NCBI RefSeq assembly: GCF_023806085.1
Contig: NZ_JAMSLX010000018.1
Coordinates: 1-62,001, forward strand
From: Hephaestia sp. MAHUQ-44
GTDB taxonomy: Bacteria; Pseudomonadota; Alphaproteobacteria; Sphingomonadales; Sphingomonadaceae
Reading direction: 5' to 3'
Length of the DNA: 62,001 bases
The position numbers were made by a program, and so were the translations under genes. Positions 53,100 through 61,777 of the stretch are shown in pieces. How positions within the stretch are numbered: the first letter of the stretch is position 1; every line of letters begins with the position of its first letter. A model generated the notes under the pieces. The model was given only the letters and a program-made list of their open reading frames with translations, was not told where the DNA came from and ran no database searches.

Positions 53100-54608
53100 A
53101 TGACGAGCGCGGCAACGGGGGAAAGATCGCAGATTCCAGGCCTGGACAAGGCTCGCGCTTTCGCCGCCAGCCGGCACCAATTGTTCGTCGATGGCCACTG
53201 GATCGACCCGGTCGACGATGGACGCTTTCCGACGCATGATCCCGCGACCGGTGCGTTGCTGGCCAAGATCGCCGAGGCGCGCGCGGCGGATGTCGATGTG
53301 GCCGTCGCGGCGGCGCGCGCGGCGATGGACGGCGCGGCGTGGAGCGAGATGAAGCCCGCTGCACGCGCGCGGCTGCTCAATCGTCTCGCCGACGCGCTCG
53401 AGGCGAATGCCGATGAGTTCGCGGCGCTCGAGACGCTCGATAACGGCATGCCACTGCGCGACGCGAAACTCTTCCATCTGCCGCATGCGATCGAGACGCT
53501 GCGCTATAATGCCGGCTGGGTGACCAAGCTCAACGGCGAGACGATCGCGCTGTCGGGGCCCGGCACCTGGCACGCCTATACGCTGCGCGAGCCGGTGGGC
53601 GTGGTGGCGCAGATCGTGCCGTGGAATGCACCGCTCGCGATGGCGGTTTCCAAGATCGCCCCGGCGCTCGCCGCGGGCTGTGCGGTGATCCTCAAGCCGG
53701 CCGAGGAGACCCCGCTGACCGCGCTGCGGCTTGCCCATCTGATTGCGGAGATCGGCTTCCCGCCTGGTGCGTTCAACCTGCTGACCGGCTTCGGCGAGAC
53801 CGCGGGCGCGGCGCTGACCGCGCATCCGGGGGTCGACAAGGTCACCTTCACCGGATCGACCGAGGTGGGGCGACTGATCGTCCGCGCCGCGGCCGGCAAT
53901 TTCAAGCGCGTGACGCTCGAACTGGGCGGCAAGACGCCGGTCATCGTACTCCCCGATGCCGACCCCGCGCGCGCGATCGAAGGCGCGGCGCGATCGATCT
54001 TCACCAATGCCGGCCAGGTTTGCAATGCGGGTTCGCGGTTGTTCGTGCACGAGCGGCACTTCGATGCCGTGGTCGATGGCGTCGCCAAAATCGCCGAATC
54101 GATCGCGCTCGGTTCGGGGCTCGACGCGGCGACGCAGATGGGGCCGGTGATTTCCGCCGAGCAGCGCGATCGCGTGCGCGGCTATGTTCGAGGCGGGGTG
54201 GCCGACGGTGCGACGCTGCGGGCCGGCGGTCGCGCTATCGATGCGGACGGCTATTTCGTCGCGCCCACCGTGCTGACCGGCACCGAGGCATCGATGGCGG
54301 TGCGACGCGAAGAGATTTTCGGGCCGGTGCTGTGCGCGATGTCGTTTGCCGACGAAGATCTTGATCGCATCGCCGCCGAGGCGAATGCGAGCGACTATGG
54401 CCTTGGCGCGGTGCTGTGGACCAATGACCTGAGCGCCGCCCACCGGCTCGCGCGCAAACTCAAGGCCGGTACGGTGCGCGTCAACGGCGGCGGGCTTGAT
54501 CCCGCGTTGCCGTTTGGCGGATTCAAGCAATCGGGCTGGGGCCGCGAGAACGGCCGCGACGGCATCGAGGCTTATACCGAGGTCAAAGCGGTGGCGATCG
54601 CGCTCTAG
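53100..54608 (+). CDS. NAD(P)-dependent aldehyde dehydrogenase 2
   Basis: A 502-residue ALDH. Cofactor region IVPWNAPLAMAVSKIAPALA, catalytic Glu in TLELGGKTPVIVLP and Cys in NAGQVCNAGSRLFVHE. It resembles the phenylacetaldehyde/betaine aldehyde class. Start at ATG 53100 with AGGAGA nine bases away; GTG 53094 would be too near. It is divergent from the GMC oxidoreductase. Vanillin or a similar benzaldehyde from the FerB step is a reasonable but unproven substrate. Confidence 0.93.
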   Translation: MTSAATGERSQIPGLDKARAFAASRHQLFVDGHWIDPVDDGRFPTHDPATGALLAKIAEARAADVDVAVAAARAAMDGAAWSEMKPAARARLLNRLADALEANADEFAALETLDNGMPLRDAKLFHLPHAIETLRYNAGWVTKLNGETIALSGPGTWHAYTLREPVGVVAQIVPWNAPLAMAVSKIAPALAAGCAVILKPAEETPLTALRLAHLIAEIGFPPGAFNLLTGFGETAGAALTAHPGVDKVTFTGSTEVGRLIVRAAAGNFKRVTLELGGKTPVIVLPDADPARAIEGAARSIFTNAGQVCNAGSRLFVHERHFDAVVDGVAKIAESIALGSGLDAATQMGPVISAEQRDRVRGYVRGGVADGATLRAGGRAIDADGYFVAPTVLTGTEASMAVRREEIFGPVLCAMSFADEDLDRIAAEANASDYGLGAVLWTNDLSAAHRLARKLKAGTVRVNGGGLDPALPFGGFKQSGWGRENGRDGIEAYTEVKAVAIAL

Positions 54609-54688
54609 CCGGGCGCAGCCTTCCCACGTCATCCACGTCTCCGACGAAAGCGATGCGGCACGGGAAGGCGCTTGGCATTTACGATATT

Positions 54689-54705
54689 GACGAATGTCAT
54701 TCGTC
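54689..54705. promoter_or_regulatory. Best operator A site (FAD monooxygenase promoter)
   Basis: GACGAATG-T-CATTCGTC, a perfect eight-plus-eight inverted repeat around one base, extending to nine with the flanking T and A. It lies 25 bp before the GTG start of the FAD monooxygenase, well placed to block transcription. Confidence 0.75.
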
Positions 54706-54730
54706 ATGACCAATTGCGAGAAGTGAAGGG

Positions 54731-55966
54731 GTGCCTGTCTTGAGAAATAATCCGAGGATCGGAATCATCGGTGGGGGCATCGGCGGACTGACGGCGGCGC
54801 TCGCCTTGCTGCGCCGCGGGTTCGACGTGACGGTCTACGAGCAGGTCGGCGAATTGCAGGAGGTGGGTGCGGGGCTTCAGCTCAGCCCGAACGGGGTGCG
54901 CGTGTTCTGCGAACTCGGTATCGAACAGGAACTGCGCGCGATCTGTTTCGAACCCGAGGGCAAGGAAATCCGCCTGTGGAATACCGGCCAGACCTGGAAA
55001 TTGTTCGATCTGGGCGTCGAATCCGAGGCGCGGTACGGTTTTCCTTATGTAACCGCGCATCGCAACGATTTGCACCAGATGCTGGTGCAGGCGATCGAGG
55101 CGATCGCGCCCGACGCGATCCGGCTCGATCATCGCTTCGTTGCGATCGAACGCAACGACAGCCGGGTGACGGTGGCGTTCGCGGGCCATCCTTCGGCAAG
55201 CTTCGACGTGGTGATCGGTGCCGACGGCGTGCATTCCAAAATGCGCGAGTTGCTGTTCGGCGCGGGGCCGGCCAAGTTCACCGGCATCGTCGCCTGGCGC
55301 GGGGTGATCCCGGTCGAGCAATTGCCGCCCGAACTGAACAAGCCGATGGGGGTCAATTGGATCGGGCCGGGCGGCCATGTGATCCATTACCCGATAAGGC
55401 GTGGCGAACTGATCAACTTCACCAGCGTCGTCGAACGCCACGACTGGAAGGTCGAATCCTGGTCGTCGTCGGGCACCAACCAGGAATATCACGACGATTA
55501 TCCCGGCTGGCACGACGAGGTGCACGCGTATATCGCCGCGATCCCGCAACCCTTCAAATGGGCGCTGATCTCGCGTCCGCCGATGCGCGAATGGGTGAGG
55601 GGCCGGATCGCGCTGCTCGGCGATGCCTGTCATTCGATGCTGCCCTTCCTCGCGCAAGGCGCGGCGATGGCGATCGAGGACGGCTATATTCTGGCCCGCG
55701 CGTTCGAGGAATTCGACACGATCGAGGAGGCGCTGTCACGCTACCAGCAGGCACGGATTCCACGCACCACGAAGGTCGTCGACGGGGCGGCTGCCAACAC
55801 CGAGCGATTCCACAATCCGATGCTGGCCGAGCCGCACAACGCGCAGGCCTATGTCGACGAGCAATGGGCGCCCGAACGCGTGATCGACCGGTACGAATGG
55901 TTGTTCCGTTATGATGTGACGCGTGTGTCGCTCACCGGCAGCGATGTCGCGGTGGGCGCGCTCTGA
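54731..55966 (+). CDS. FAD-dependent aromatic monooxygenase (salicylate/3-hydroxybenzoate hydroxylase-like)
   Basis: A 411-residue group A flavoprotein hydroxylase. The Rossmann motif GGGIGGLTAAL is at about 14-24, the DG motif GADGVHSKM at about 163, and the GD motif LLGDACHSMLPFLAQG at about 297. It would hydroxylate a phenolic acid with NAD(P)H and O2, possibly with decarboxylation. GTG 54731 is the earliest start; TTG 54740 is possible. A perfect operator A lies just upstream. The stop codon overlaps the next gene. Confidence 0.92.
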   Translation: MPVLRNNPRIGIIGGGIGGLTAALALLRRGFDVTVYEQVGELQEVGAGLQLSPNGVRVFCELGIEQELRAICFEPEGKEIRLWNTGQTWKLFDLGVESEARYGFPYVTAHRNDLHQMLVQAIEAIAPDAIRLDHRFVAIERNDSRVTVAFAGHPSASFDVVIGADGVHSKMRELLFGAGPAKFTGIVAWRGVIPVEQLPPELNKPMGVNWIGPGGHVIHYPIRRGELINFTSVVERHDWKVESWSSSGTNQEYHDDYPGWHDEVHAYIAAIPQPFKWALISRPPMREWVRGRIALLGDACHSMLPFLAQGAAMAIEDGYILARAFEEFDTIEEALSRYQQARIPRTTKVVDGAAANTERFHNPMLAEPHNAQAYVDEQWAPERVIDRYEWLFRYDVTRVSLTGSDVAVGAL

Positions 55967-57159
55967 TGGCCGGCGTGGCGAACCCACAAGCCGCCTGGAC
56001 GCGCACGCCGCTGATCGTGTCCTTTGCCGACAATCCCAAATTCACCGAAACCTATGGGTTTGCGGGCAATTCGGGTAAGGTGAATCTGGAAGGCCAGTTG
56101 CTGCGCGATCCGGCGTCGCGATCGCGCACGGTCTATCTTTTCATGCACCCCACCTCGGTGCTCCACCTGCTGCCGATGCCGACCGCGCTGGCCGATGCCG
56201 GGCTCGACGTGCTGTGCGCCGCCAGTCGCTATCCGCGCAACGATACCGCGCTGATCTTCGAGAAGGTGGCGATCGATCTCGGCGCATGGGTGGCCCATGC
56301 GCGCACCGCTCTGGGCTATGAGAAGGTCGTGCTGGTGGGCTGGTCGGGCGGCGGGTCGCTGTCGCTTTTCTATCAGGCACAGGCCGAGAATCCGAGCGTC
56401 ACCCATACCCCCGCGGGCGACCCGGTCGACCTCACCAAAGCGGGGTTGGAGCCGGCTGACGGCGTGATCTTCATCGCCGCGCACCTCTCGCGGGCCGAGA
56501 CCATGACCGAATGGCTCGATCCGTCGGTGGTGGACGAACTCGACCCCGATACGCGCGATCCCGAGTTCGACATCTATTCGCCCGATTGCCCGCACCAGGC
56601 CCCCTATGACGCCGCGTTCGTCGCGCGCTTCCGTGAGGCCCAGCGCGCGCGCAACCGGCGCATCACGGCCTGGGTCGAGGCGCAACTGGCGCGGTTGCAA
56701 GCCGCCGGCGGCCCCGAGCACGAGCGCGCCTTCGTCGTCCATCGCACGATGTGCGACGTGCGCTGGCTCGACCCCATGGTCGATCCGTCGGAGCGGCGGC
56801 CCAACTGGACCTATATGGGCGATCCGCGTGCGGTGAACGTCGGGCCGGTCGGGCTCGCGCGGTACTCCACGCTGCGGTCGTGGCTCAGCCAGTGGAGCTA
56901 CGACAAATCCAACGCCAAGGGGCCGATGAACGCCGCGCGGATCCGCAACACGCCGGTGCTGCAGATCGAGAATACGGCCGACGAGGCCGTCCCCGCGACG
57001 CACAATCCGGCGATCCACGACGCGCTGGCGACGCCGGACAAGGAATATGTCCGCCTGATCGGCGCGACGCATTATTATCTCGGTCAGCCCGACCTGCTCC
57101 GGCAATGCCTTGACGCGGTGATCGACTGGAGCCGGCGCAAGGGGCTGCTCGCGCCGTGA
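55966..57159 (+). CDS. Alpha/beta hydrolase-fold protein
   Basis: A 397-residue alpha/beta hydrolase. The nucleophile elbow is VVLVGWSGGGSLSLFYQ. A Pro-rich cap region follows, then a probable acid in ENTADEAVPATHNP and a His in LIGATHYYLGQP. It starts one base inside the monooxygenase stop codon (TGATG). In this context it may hydrolyse an ester or a ring-cleaved product of the hydroxylated substrate. The substrate is not evident. Confidence 0.85.
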   Translation: MAGVANPQAAWTRTPLIVSFADNPKFTETYGFAGNSGKVNLEGQLLRDPASRSRTVYLFMHPTSVLHLLPMPTALADAGLDVLCAASRYPRNDTALIFEKVAIDLGAWVAHARTALGYEKVVLVGWSGGGSLSLFYQAQAENPSVTHTPAGDPVDLTKAGLEPADGVIFIAAHLSRAETMTEWLDPSVVDELDPDTRDPEFDIYSPDCPHQAPYDAAFVARFREAQRARNRRITAWVEAQLARLQAAGGPEHERAFVVHRTMCDVRWLDPMVDPSERRPNWTYMGDPRAVNVGPVGLARYSTLRSWLSQWSYDKSNAKGPMNAARIRNTPVLQIENTADEAVPATHNPAIHDALATPDKEYVRLIGATHYYLGQPDLLRQCLDAVIDWSRRKGLLAP

Positions 57160-58025
57160 CTCTGCGTCTCACCACCCCTCAGGCAGCCCGACGGCATGGC
57201 GCGCCGTTCACGGTGCCGTGGCGCGGGCAGGGCGAGACGAGCGAGCAACAGATGGCTGATGTGCTGGCCGCGCTGGTCGCCGCCATCGGTACCGAGGCGT
57301 TTCCGGCACGGTTTCTCGACGCGATGCGTGCGCTTGCGGGGGTTGATCTGTGCTCGGTCTTCCTGCGCCAGCGCGACGGGACGCTTCGGTTGCTGCTCGC
57401 CGAGGGCGCTTGCCCCGGCCTGGCGGATTTTCCCATCCATGCCTCGCTCGATTATGCCGACGGGCTGTGGCGATCCGATCATCAGCTGGCACGGCTGTCG
57501 CGCTCGGCGACCAAGCGGCCGGTCGTCGTCCGGCGGTCCGCCGCCGAGATCGCCGACCCGGCCTATCGCGCCGCTTGTTACGAGCGCGCCGACATTGCCG
57601 AGCGGCTTTCGATCTTCCGCCGCGGGCCACCGGCGCTGTTCGCCAACGGCTATCGCACCGCGCGGCGTGATCCCTTTTCCGCCGCTGAGATCGAGCGGCT
57701 GGAACGCCACGCAGGGCTGCTGATGGCCGCGGTCGAGCGCCACGAGCACGTCATGGCGGGCGTCGGGGATATGTTCAGCGAAGCAGCCTTGGCGCAATTG
57801 CTGATGGCACTGCACTGCAATCTGAGCGCGCGCGAGGCTGAGATTTCAGCAGCGATGATGCTGGGCGAGACGCAGGACGAAATCGCGCGGCGCAAGCAGC
57901 TTTCCTACGGCAGCGTCGTCACCTACCGGCGGCGCGCTTATGGCAAGCTCGGCATTGCTTCGCGGCGCGATCTGCTGCGGTTGCATCGCCGCCTGATGGC
58001 AGGCGTTGCCCCTTCCCGCGACTGA
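57156..58025 (+). CDS. LuxR-family regulator with GAF-like N-terminal domain
   Basis: A 289-residue regulator. The C-terminal LuxR helix-turn-helix is clear: LSAREAEISAAMMLGETQDE, then SYGSVVTYRRRAYGKLGIAS. The N-terminal ~190 residues look like a sensory domain (DLCSVFLRQRDGTLRLLLAE, FANGYRTARRDPFSAAEIER). It starts at GTG 57156, overlapping the hydrolase stop as GTGA, so it is co-translated. It may sense a pathway intermediate and control the preceding operon or the exporter. Confidence 0.88.
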   Translation: MTLRLTTPQAARRHGAPFTVPWRGQGETSEQQMADVLAALVAAIGTEAFPARFLDAMRALAGVDLCSVFLRQRDGTLRLLLAEGACPGLADFPIHASLDYADGLWRSDHQLARLSRSATKRPVVVRRSAAEIADPAYRAACYERADIAERLSIFRRGPPALFANGYRTARRDPFSAAEIERLERHAGLLMAAVERHEHVMAGVGDMFSEAALAQLLMALHCNLSAREAEISAAMMLGETQDEIARRKQLSYGSVVTYRRRAYGKLGIASRRDLLRLHRRLMAGVAPSRD

Positions 58026-58088
58026 CAAGTTATCATACAAGCTTATATTCAAGAGACCCCCCGAGGGGCGAATGAGACAGGAGAAGGC
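58026..58088. promoter_or_regulatory. Short AT-rich promoter-like spacer
   Basis: The spacer between LuxR and the small lipoprotein gene contains CAAGTTATCATACAAGCTTATATTC, richer in AT than its surroundings, then GAGGGGCGA and AGGAGA before ATG 58089. No operator A is seen. Confidence 0.3.
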
Positions 58089-58310
58089 ATGGCCCGGATC
58101 GGGTGGAGGATCGTCGTGATCGCCGGCATCGCGTTGGGGGTGGCGCAGATCGCCGCGTGCGGCGAGATCAGCGAGCCGAGGCGGACGGGCAGGGCCACAC
58201 AGGCCGAGGTGCTTGAACTCGTGCTCGGCGGCACTTTGGGGGTGACGCGCGTCGCGGGGCTGATCCGCGATGCCGACCGGGGGCTGGGGCGTATCGATCG
58301 TGGGGTCTGA
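58089..58310 (+). CDS. Small lipoprotein-like protein
   Basis: A 73-residue protein with an N-terminal hydrophobic segment (WRIVVIAGIALGVAQIAAC) whose IAAC could serve as a lipobox, followed by a charged tail. The ATG has AGGAGA upstream. Its 3' end overlaps the start of the MFS_3 gene. Either a short secreted or lipid-anchored peptide or a leader coupling translation of the exporter. Confidence 0.55.
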   Translation: MARIGWRIVVIAGIALGVAQIAACGEISEPRRTGRATQAEVLELVLGGTLGVTRVAGLIRDADRGLGRIDRGV

Positions 58311-59934
58311 GGCGGCGTCCCGTCTGTCCCCCTTTTCCTATCCGCTGTTCCGTTCGATCTGGCTCGCCAATCTTGTCGCCAATCTCGGTTATCTGATCCA
58401 GTCGGTCGGTGCGGCCTGGCTGATGACCCAATTGGCGCCGTCGCCGCGCATGGTGGCGCTGGTGCAGGCGTCGGCGACGCTGCCGATCATGCTGCTCGCG
58501 CTGGTTGCCGGCGCGATCGCCGACACGTACGATCGGCGGCGGGTGATGCTCGCCGCGCAGGGTTTCATGCTCACCGCCTCGTTCACGCTGGCGATGATGG
58601 CGGGCCTCCACTGGGTGACGCCCGCGTTGCTGCTTGGTTTCACCTTCCTCGTTGGCTGCGGGATGGCGCTCAACGGCCCCGCCTGGCAGGCCTCGGTGGG
58701 CGATCTTGTACCCAAAACGGTGTTGCCGGCGGCGGTCGGCTATAACAGCGTTGCGTTCAACGTCGCGCGCAGCCTGGGGCCCGCGATCGGCGGCGCGATC
58801 GTGGCCGCCGCGGGCGCGGCGGCGGCGTTTCTCGCCAATTGCGTCGGTTATATCGGCTTGATCGTCGTGCTGTTGCGCTGGCGACCGGCGCCGCGCGGTC
58901 ACACGCTGCCACCCGAGCGGATCGGCAGCGCGATCGGCAGCGGGCTGCGCTATGTCGCAATGTCGCCGCACCTGCTGCGGATCATGGTGCGTGCGGCGAT
59001 GTTCGCGGCACCATCGAGCGCGATCTCGGCGCTGATGCCGCTGGTCGCCCGCGATTTCATGGGCGGTGGCGCGATCACCTTCGGCGTGCTGCTCGGTGCG
59101 TTCGGGGTCGGCGCGATCGGAGGCGCGCTGATCAGCGCACCACTGCGTCGCCGCGCGCAGCCGCAACTCGTGGTGAGCGTGGCGGCGGTGGGGGTTGCGC
59201 TGGGCGCGGCGGTGCTCGCGATGAGCCGTAGCCTGGTGCCGGCGCTCCCCGCGCTGGCGTTTGCCGGCGGGGCGTGGATTCTTGCCATGTCGACGCTCAA
59301 TGCGTCGGTCCAGCTCGGGGCGCCGCGCTGGATGGTGGCGCGCGTGGTGGCGACCTACCAGACCGCGGCGTTCGGCGGGTTGGCGTTCGGCGCCTGGTTG
59401 TTCGGGATGGTGGCCGATGCTTATGGCCTCCAGAACGCCTTGCTCACCGCCGCCGGGCTGCAATTGCTGAGCGTGCTTGCCGGCCAGTTGCTCAGATTGC
59501 CGCATGTCGACCATCTCGATCTCGATCCGCTCGATCGCTGGAAGGAACCTAGCACCGCGGTGCCGATCGAGGCGCGCAGCGGCCCGATCGCGATCACGCT
59601 CACCTATCGGGTCGATCCCGCCGACGTGCCCGAATTCCTGCTCGCGATGGCCGAACGCCGCCGCATCCGCCGTCGCGACGGCGCGCGCCGCTGGACATTG
59701 TCGTGCGATCTCGCCGATTCACGGGCGTGGATCGAGCGCTATCAGGTGCCGACCTGGCTCGATTACATACGCCACAATCAGCGCCGGACCCACGCCGATT
59801 CCGCCAATTTCGAGCATATCCAGCGGCTGCACCGCGGTGCTGGACCGCCCGAGGTGCGCCGCGTGATCGAGGTTGATCCGGCGAACCGCCCGTCGCCCGC
59901 CGCCGTGATCGATCCGCTTTCCGACCACCCCTGA
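58270..59934 (+). CDS. MFS_3-type transporter (EntS-like exporter)
   Basis: About 554 residues. The N-terminal ~400 contain ten to twelve helices of the transmembrane-secretion-effector/EntS MFS_3 class (FRSIWLANLVANLGYLIQS, GAIADTYDRRRVMLAAQGFM). A C-terminal soluble extension of about 130 residues follows (DLDPLDRWKEP, IERYQVPTWLDYIRHNQRRT). It differs from the four AAHS carriers and is more likely an exporter. ATG 58270 is assumed, with GTG 58300 as an alternative that would reduce overlap with the small lipoprotein gene. Confidence 0.87.
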   Translation: MPTGGWGVSIVGSEAASRLSPFSYPLFRSIWLANLVANLGYLIQSVGAAWLMTQLAPSPRMVALVQASATLPIMLLALVAGAIADTYDRRRVMLAAQGFMLTASFTLAMMAGLHWVTPALLLGFTFLVGCGMALNGPAWQASVGDLVPKTVLPAAVGYNSVAFNVARSLGPAIGGAIVAAAGAAAAFLANCVGYIGLIVVLLRWRPAPRGHTLPPERIGSAIGSGLRYVAMSPHLLRIMVRAAMFAAPSSAISALMPLVARDFMGGGAITFGVLLGAFGVGAIGGALISAPLRRRAQPQLVVSVAAVGVALGAAVLAMSRSLVPALPALAFAGGAWILAMSTLNASVQLGAPRWMVARVVATYQTAAFGGLAFGAWLFGMVADAYGLQNALLTAAGLQLLSVLAGQLLRLPHVDHLDLDPLDRWKEPSTAVPIEARSGPIAITLTYRVDPADVPEFLLAMAERRRIRRRDGARRWTLSCDLADSRAWIERYQVPTWLDYIRHNQRRTHADSANFEHIQRLHRGAGPPEVRRVIEVDPANRPSPAAVIDPLSDHP

Positions 59935-59968
59935 CGGGCGGCGTCGTCGCAGGAGTCAGACCGGACGG

Positions 59969-60826
59969 CTAGTTACGGAAAACCACCGTTTTGGCGTCGT
60001 TAAGCAACACCCGATCGTCGAGATGCAGTTTGACTGCCCTGGCGAGCACGCGACGCTCGATGTCGCGGCCTTTTGCCACCAACTCGTCGGGCCGGTCGGC
60101 ATGGGTGATCGGCTCGACCGCCTGCGCGATGATCGGTCCCTCGTCGAGATCCGATGTCACGTAATGCGCGGTGGCGCCGATCATTTTCACGCCGCGCGCA
60201 TAGGCCTGGTGATAGGGCTTGGCGCCCTTGAAACCGGGCAGAAAGCTGTGGTGAATGTTGATGCAGCGCCCCGAAAGATAGGCGGCCATCGTGTCGGACA
60301 GGATCTGCATGTAGCGCGCAAGGATCACCAGTTCGGCACCTGATTCCTCGATCACGGCGCGAATCTGCGCTTCCTGCTGCGGCTTGGTGTCGCGGGTGAT
60401 CGGCAGATGATGGAAAGGCAGGCCGTCGATCAGCGCGGGCGACAACGTCTCGCGCGGATGGTTCGAGATCACGCCCACCACGTCCATGGGAAGATCGCCC
60501 ATGCGTTGCCGGTAGAGCAGATCGACGAGGCAATGGTCAAACTTCGAGACCAGGATCAGCACGCGCCGGCGCTGGTCGCGCGGGCGCATGTGCCACGCGA
60601 TCGCGAACCGGTCGGCGATCGCGGGGAAGGCGTCGCGCACCTGTTCGAAGCGCTGACGGCCGTCGAGCGCGAATTCGACCCGCATGAAGAAGCGGCCGGT
60701 CTCGCAATCCTCGAATTGCTGCGCCTCGAGGATGTTGCCGCCGGTTTCGGTGAGATAGGTCGAAATAGCGGCGACGATGCCCGGGCGGTCGGTGCAGGAT
60801 AGCGTCAGGATATAGGATGTCGTCAT
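59969..60826 (-). CDS. purU: Formyltetrahydrofolate deformylase
   Basis: A 285-residue PurU that hydrolyses 10-formyl-THF to formate and THF. An N-terminal ACT domain ([20 protein letters not shown]) is followed by a formyltransferase-fold catalytic domain with [16 protein letters not shown] (catalytic Asn/His) and [12 protein letters not shown] (Asp). Start at ATG 60826 overlaps the MetF stop by four bases. In core metabolism PurU balances formyl-THF pools; with MetF and the FolD at 41265 it completes a route from methyl-THF to formate. Confidence 0.94.
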   Translation of the reverse strand: MTTSYILTLSCTDRPGIVAAISTYLTETGGNILEAQQFEDCETGRFFMRVEFALDGRQRFEQVRDAFPAIADRFAIAWHMRPRDQRRRVLILVSKFDHCLVDLLYRQRMGDLPMDVVGVISNHPRETLSPALIDGLPFHHLPITRDTKPQQEAQIRAVIEESGAELVILARYMQILSDTMAAYLSGRCINIHHSFLPGFKGAKPYHQAYARGVKMIGATAHYVTSDLDEGPIIAQAVEPITHADRPDELVAKGRDIERRVLARAVKLHLDDRVLLNDAKTVVFRN

Positions 60827-61767
60827 GGGGCTCTTTCGAGCAGTTGGAAGCCGGAGCGTGAACTGCTGAGCTGGAAGCGGCCGGCGGCCACATGGTTGAT
60901 CCACCGCGCGGTGCGTTCCAACCCGCCGAACGGGAAGAGGTGCAGCGCAAGCGGTTGCAGGGTGGCGAAGGCCGGTGTGGTGGCGAGATCGCGGATGATC
61001 GGATCGGGGGTCGCGTCGCTCAGCAATCGGGCGATCGAGCTGCCGCGCGAGACGATTGCCTTGGCCGACGTGCCGACGCCGCAGACCTGCGCGAAACGGA
61101 GCAAGGTGCGAATACCCGCCGGCCCGGCCAGCCCGATGCGGACCGGCACGTCGGCATGGCGCGTGCGGAACGCCTGCGCCCAGCTCAGAATCGGCTCGGC
61201 ATCGAAGCAGAATTGCGTCATCACGCCGGGGATCATCTGCCGATCGCGGAGGGCGGCGATCTTGGCGTCGAGCGTCGCGTTCAGCCGGTCGGCATCGACC
61301 TTGGGATGGCCTTCGGGATAGCCGCCCAGCCAGATACGGCGCAGCGCGGGCTGGCTGAACGCGGGGCTGTCGATCAGCGCCGCGCTGCTGTCGAACGGTC
61401 CCACCGGCTGGCCCACATCGCCGCTGATGACCAGCAGTTCACGCACGCTCGCTTCGTCGCACAGCCGGCCGAGCAGGCGCGCGAGATGCGCTTCGCTCGT
61501 CACCATGCGCGCGGCGATGTGCGGGACCGGCTCGAAGCCCATCGCGCGCAGCCGACAGGCGGCCGCGACGCGATCGTCGTCATTATCCTTGGGAAGCCAG
61601 GTGATCGAGATCCGGGTGCCCGGTGCGAGTAGCGACGCGGCCGCGGCGATCCCCGGCCCGTCGCGCGCGGAGACTTCGTACGAAGCCTCCGCGGCGAGAT
61701 CGACGATGCGGTCGAACACTGCCGTGGGGGCGCCGCGCGACAGCGGCAGGCAGGGGGCGGGTTCCAT
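60823..61767 (-). CDS. metF: Methylenetetrahydrofolate reductase-family protein
   Basis: A 314-residue MetF-like TIM-barrel flavoprotein that interconverts methylene-THF and methyl-THF. Family cues are [22 protein letters not shown] and [16 protein letters not shown]. It is similar in style to the MetF encoded beside the SYK-6 O-demethylase LigM, though that gene is absent here. ATG 61767 is chosen; it lies ten bases after the ahcY stop. The order ahcY-metF is common in proteobacteria. It may be a core enzyme, but the linked purU and folD are suggestive. Confidence 0.88.
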   Translation of the reverse strand: MEPAPCLPLSRGAPTAVFDRIVDLAAEASYEVSARDGPGIAAAASLLAPGTRISITWLPKDNDDDRVAAACRLRAMGFEPVPHIAARMVTSEAHLARLLGRLCDEASVRELLVISGDVGQPVGPFDSSAALIDSPAFSQPALRRIWLGGYPEGHPKVDADRLNATLDAKIAALRDRQMIPGVMTQFCFDAEPILSWAQAFRTRHADVPVRIGLAGPAGIRTLLRFAQVCGVGTSAKAIVSRGSSIARLLSDATPDPIIRDLATTPAFATLQPLALHLFPFGGLERTARWINHVAAGRFQLSSSRSGFQLLERAP

Positions 61768-61777
61768 CACCTGTGGC

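Noticed and set aside
53100..54608. Naming ALDH2 as vanillin dehydrogenase (LigV/Vdh)
   Set aside because: Only general ALDH motifs are visible and the gene is not in the ferA-ferB operon, so the substrate cannot be fixed from sequence.
60823..61767. LigM-type O-demethylase cluster
   Set aside because: MetF is present but no GcvT-like LigM or DesA protein was found in any frame of this window.
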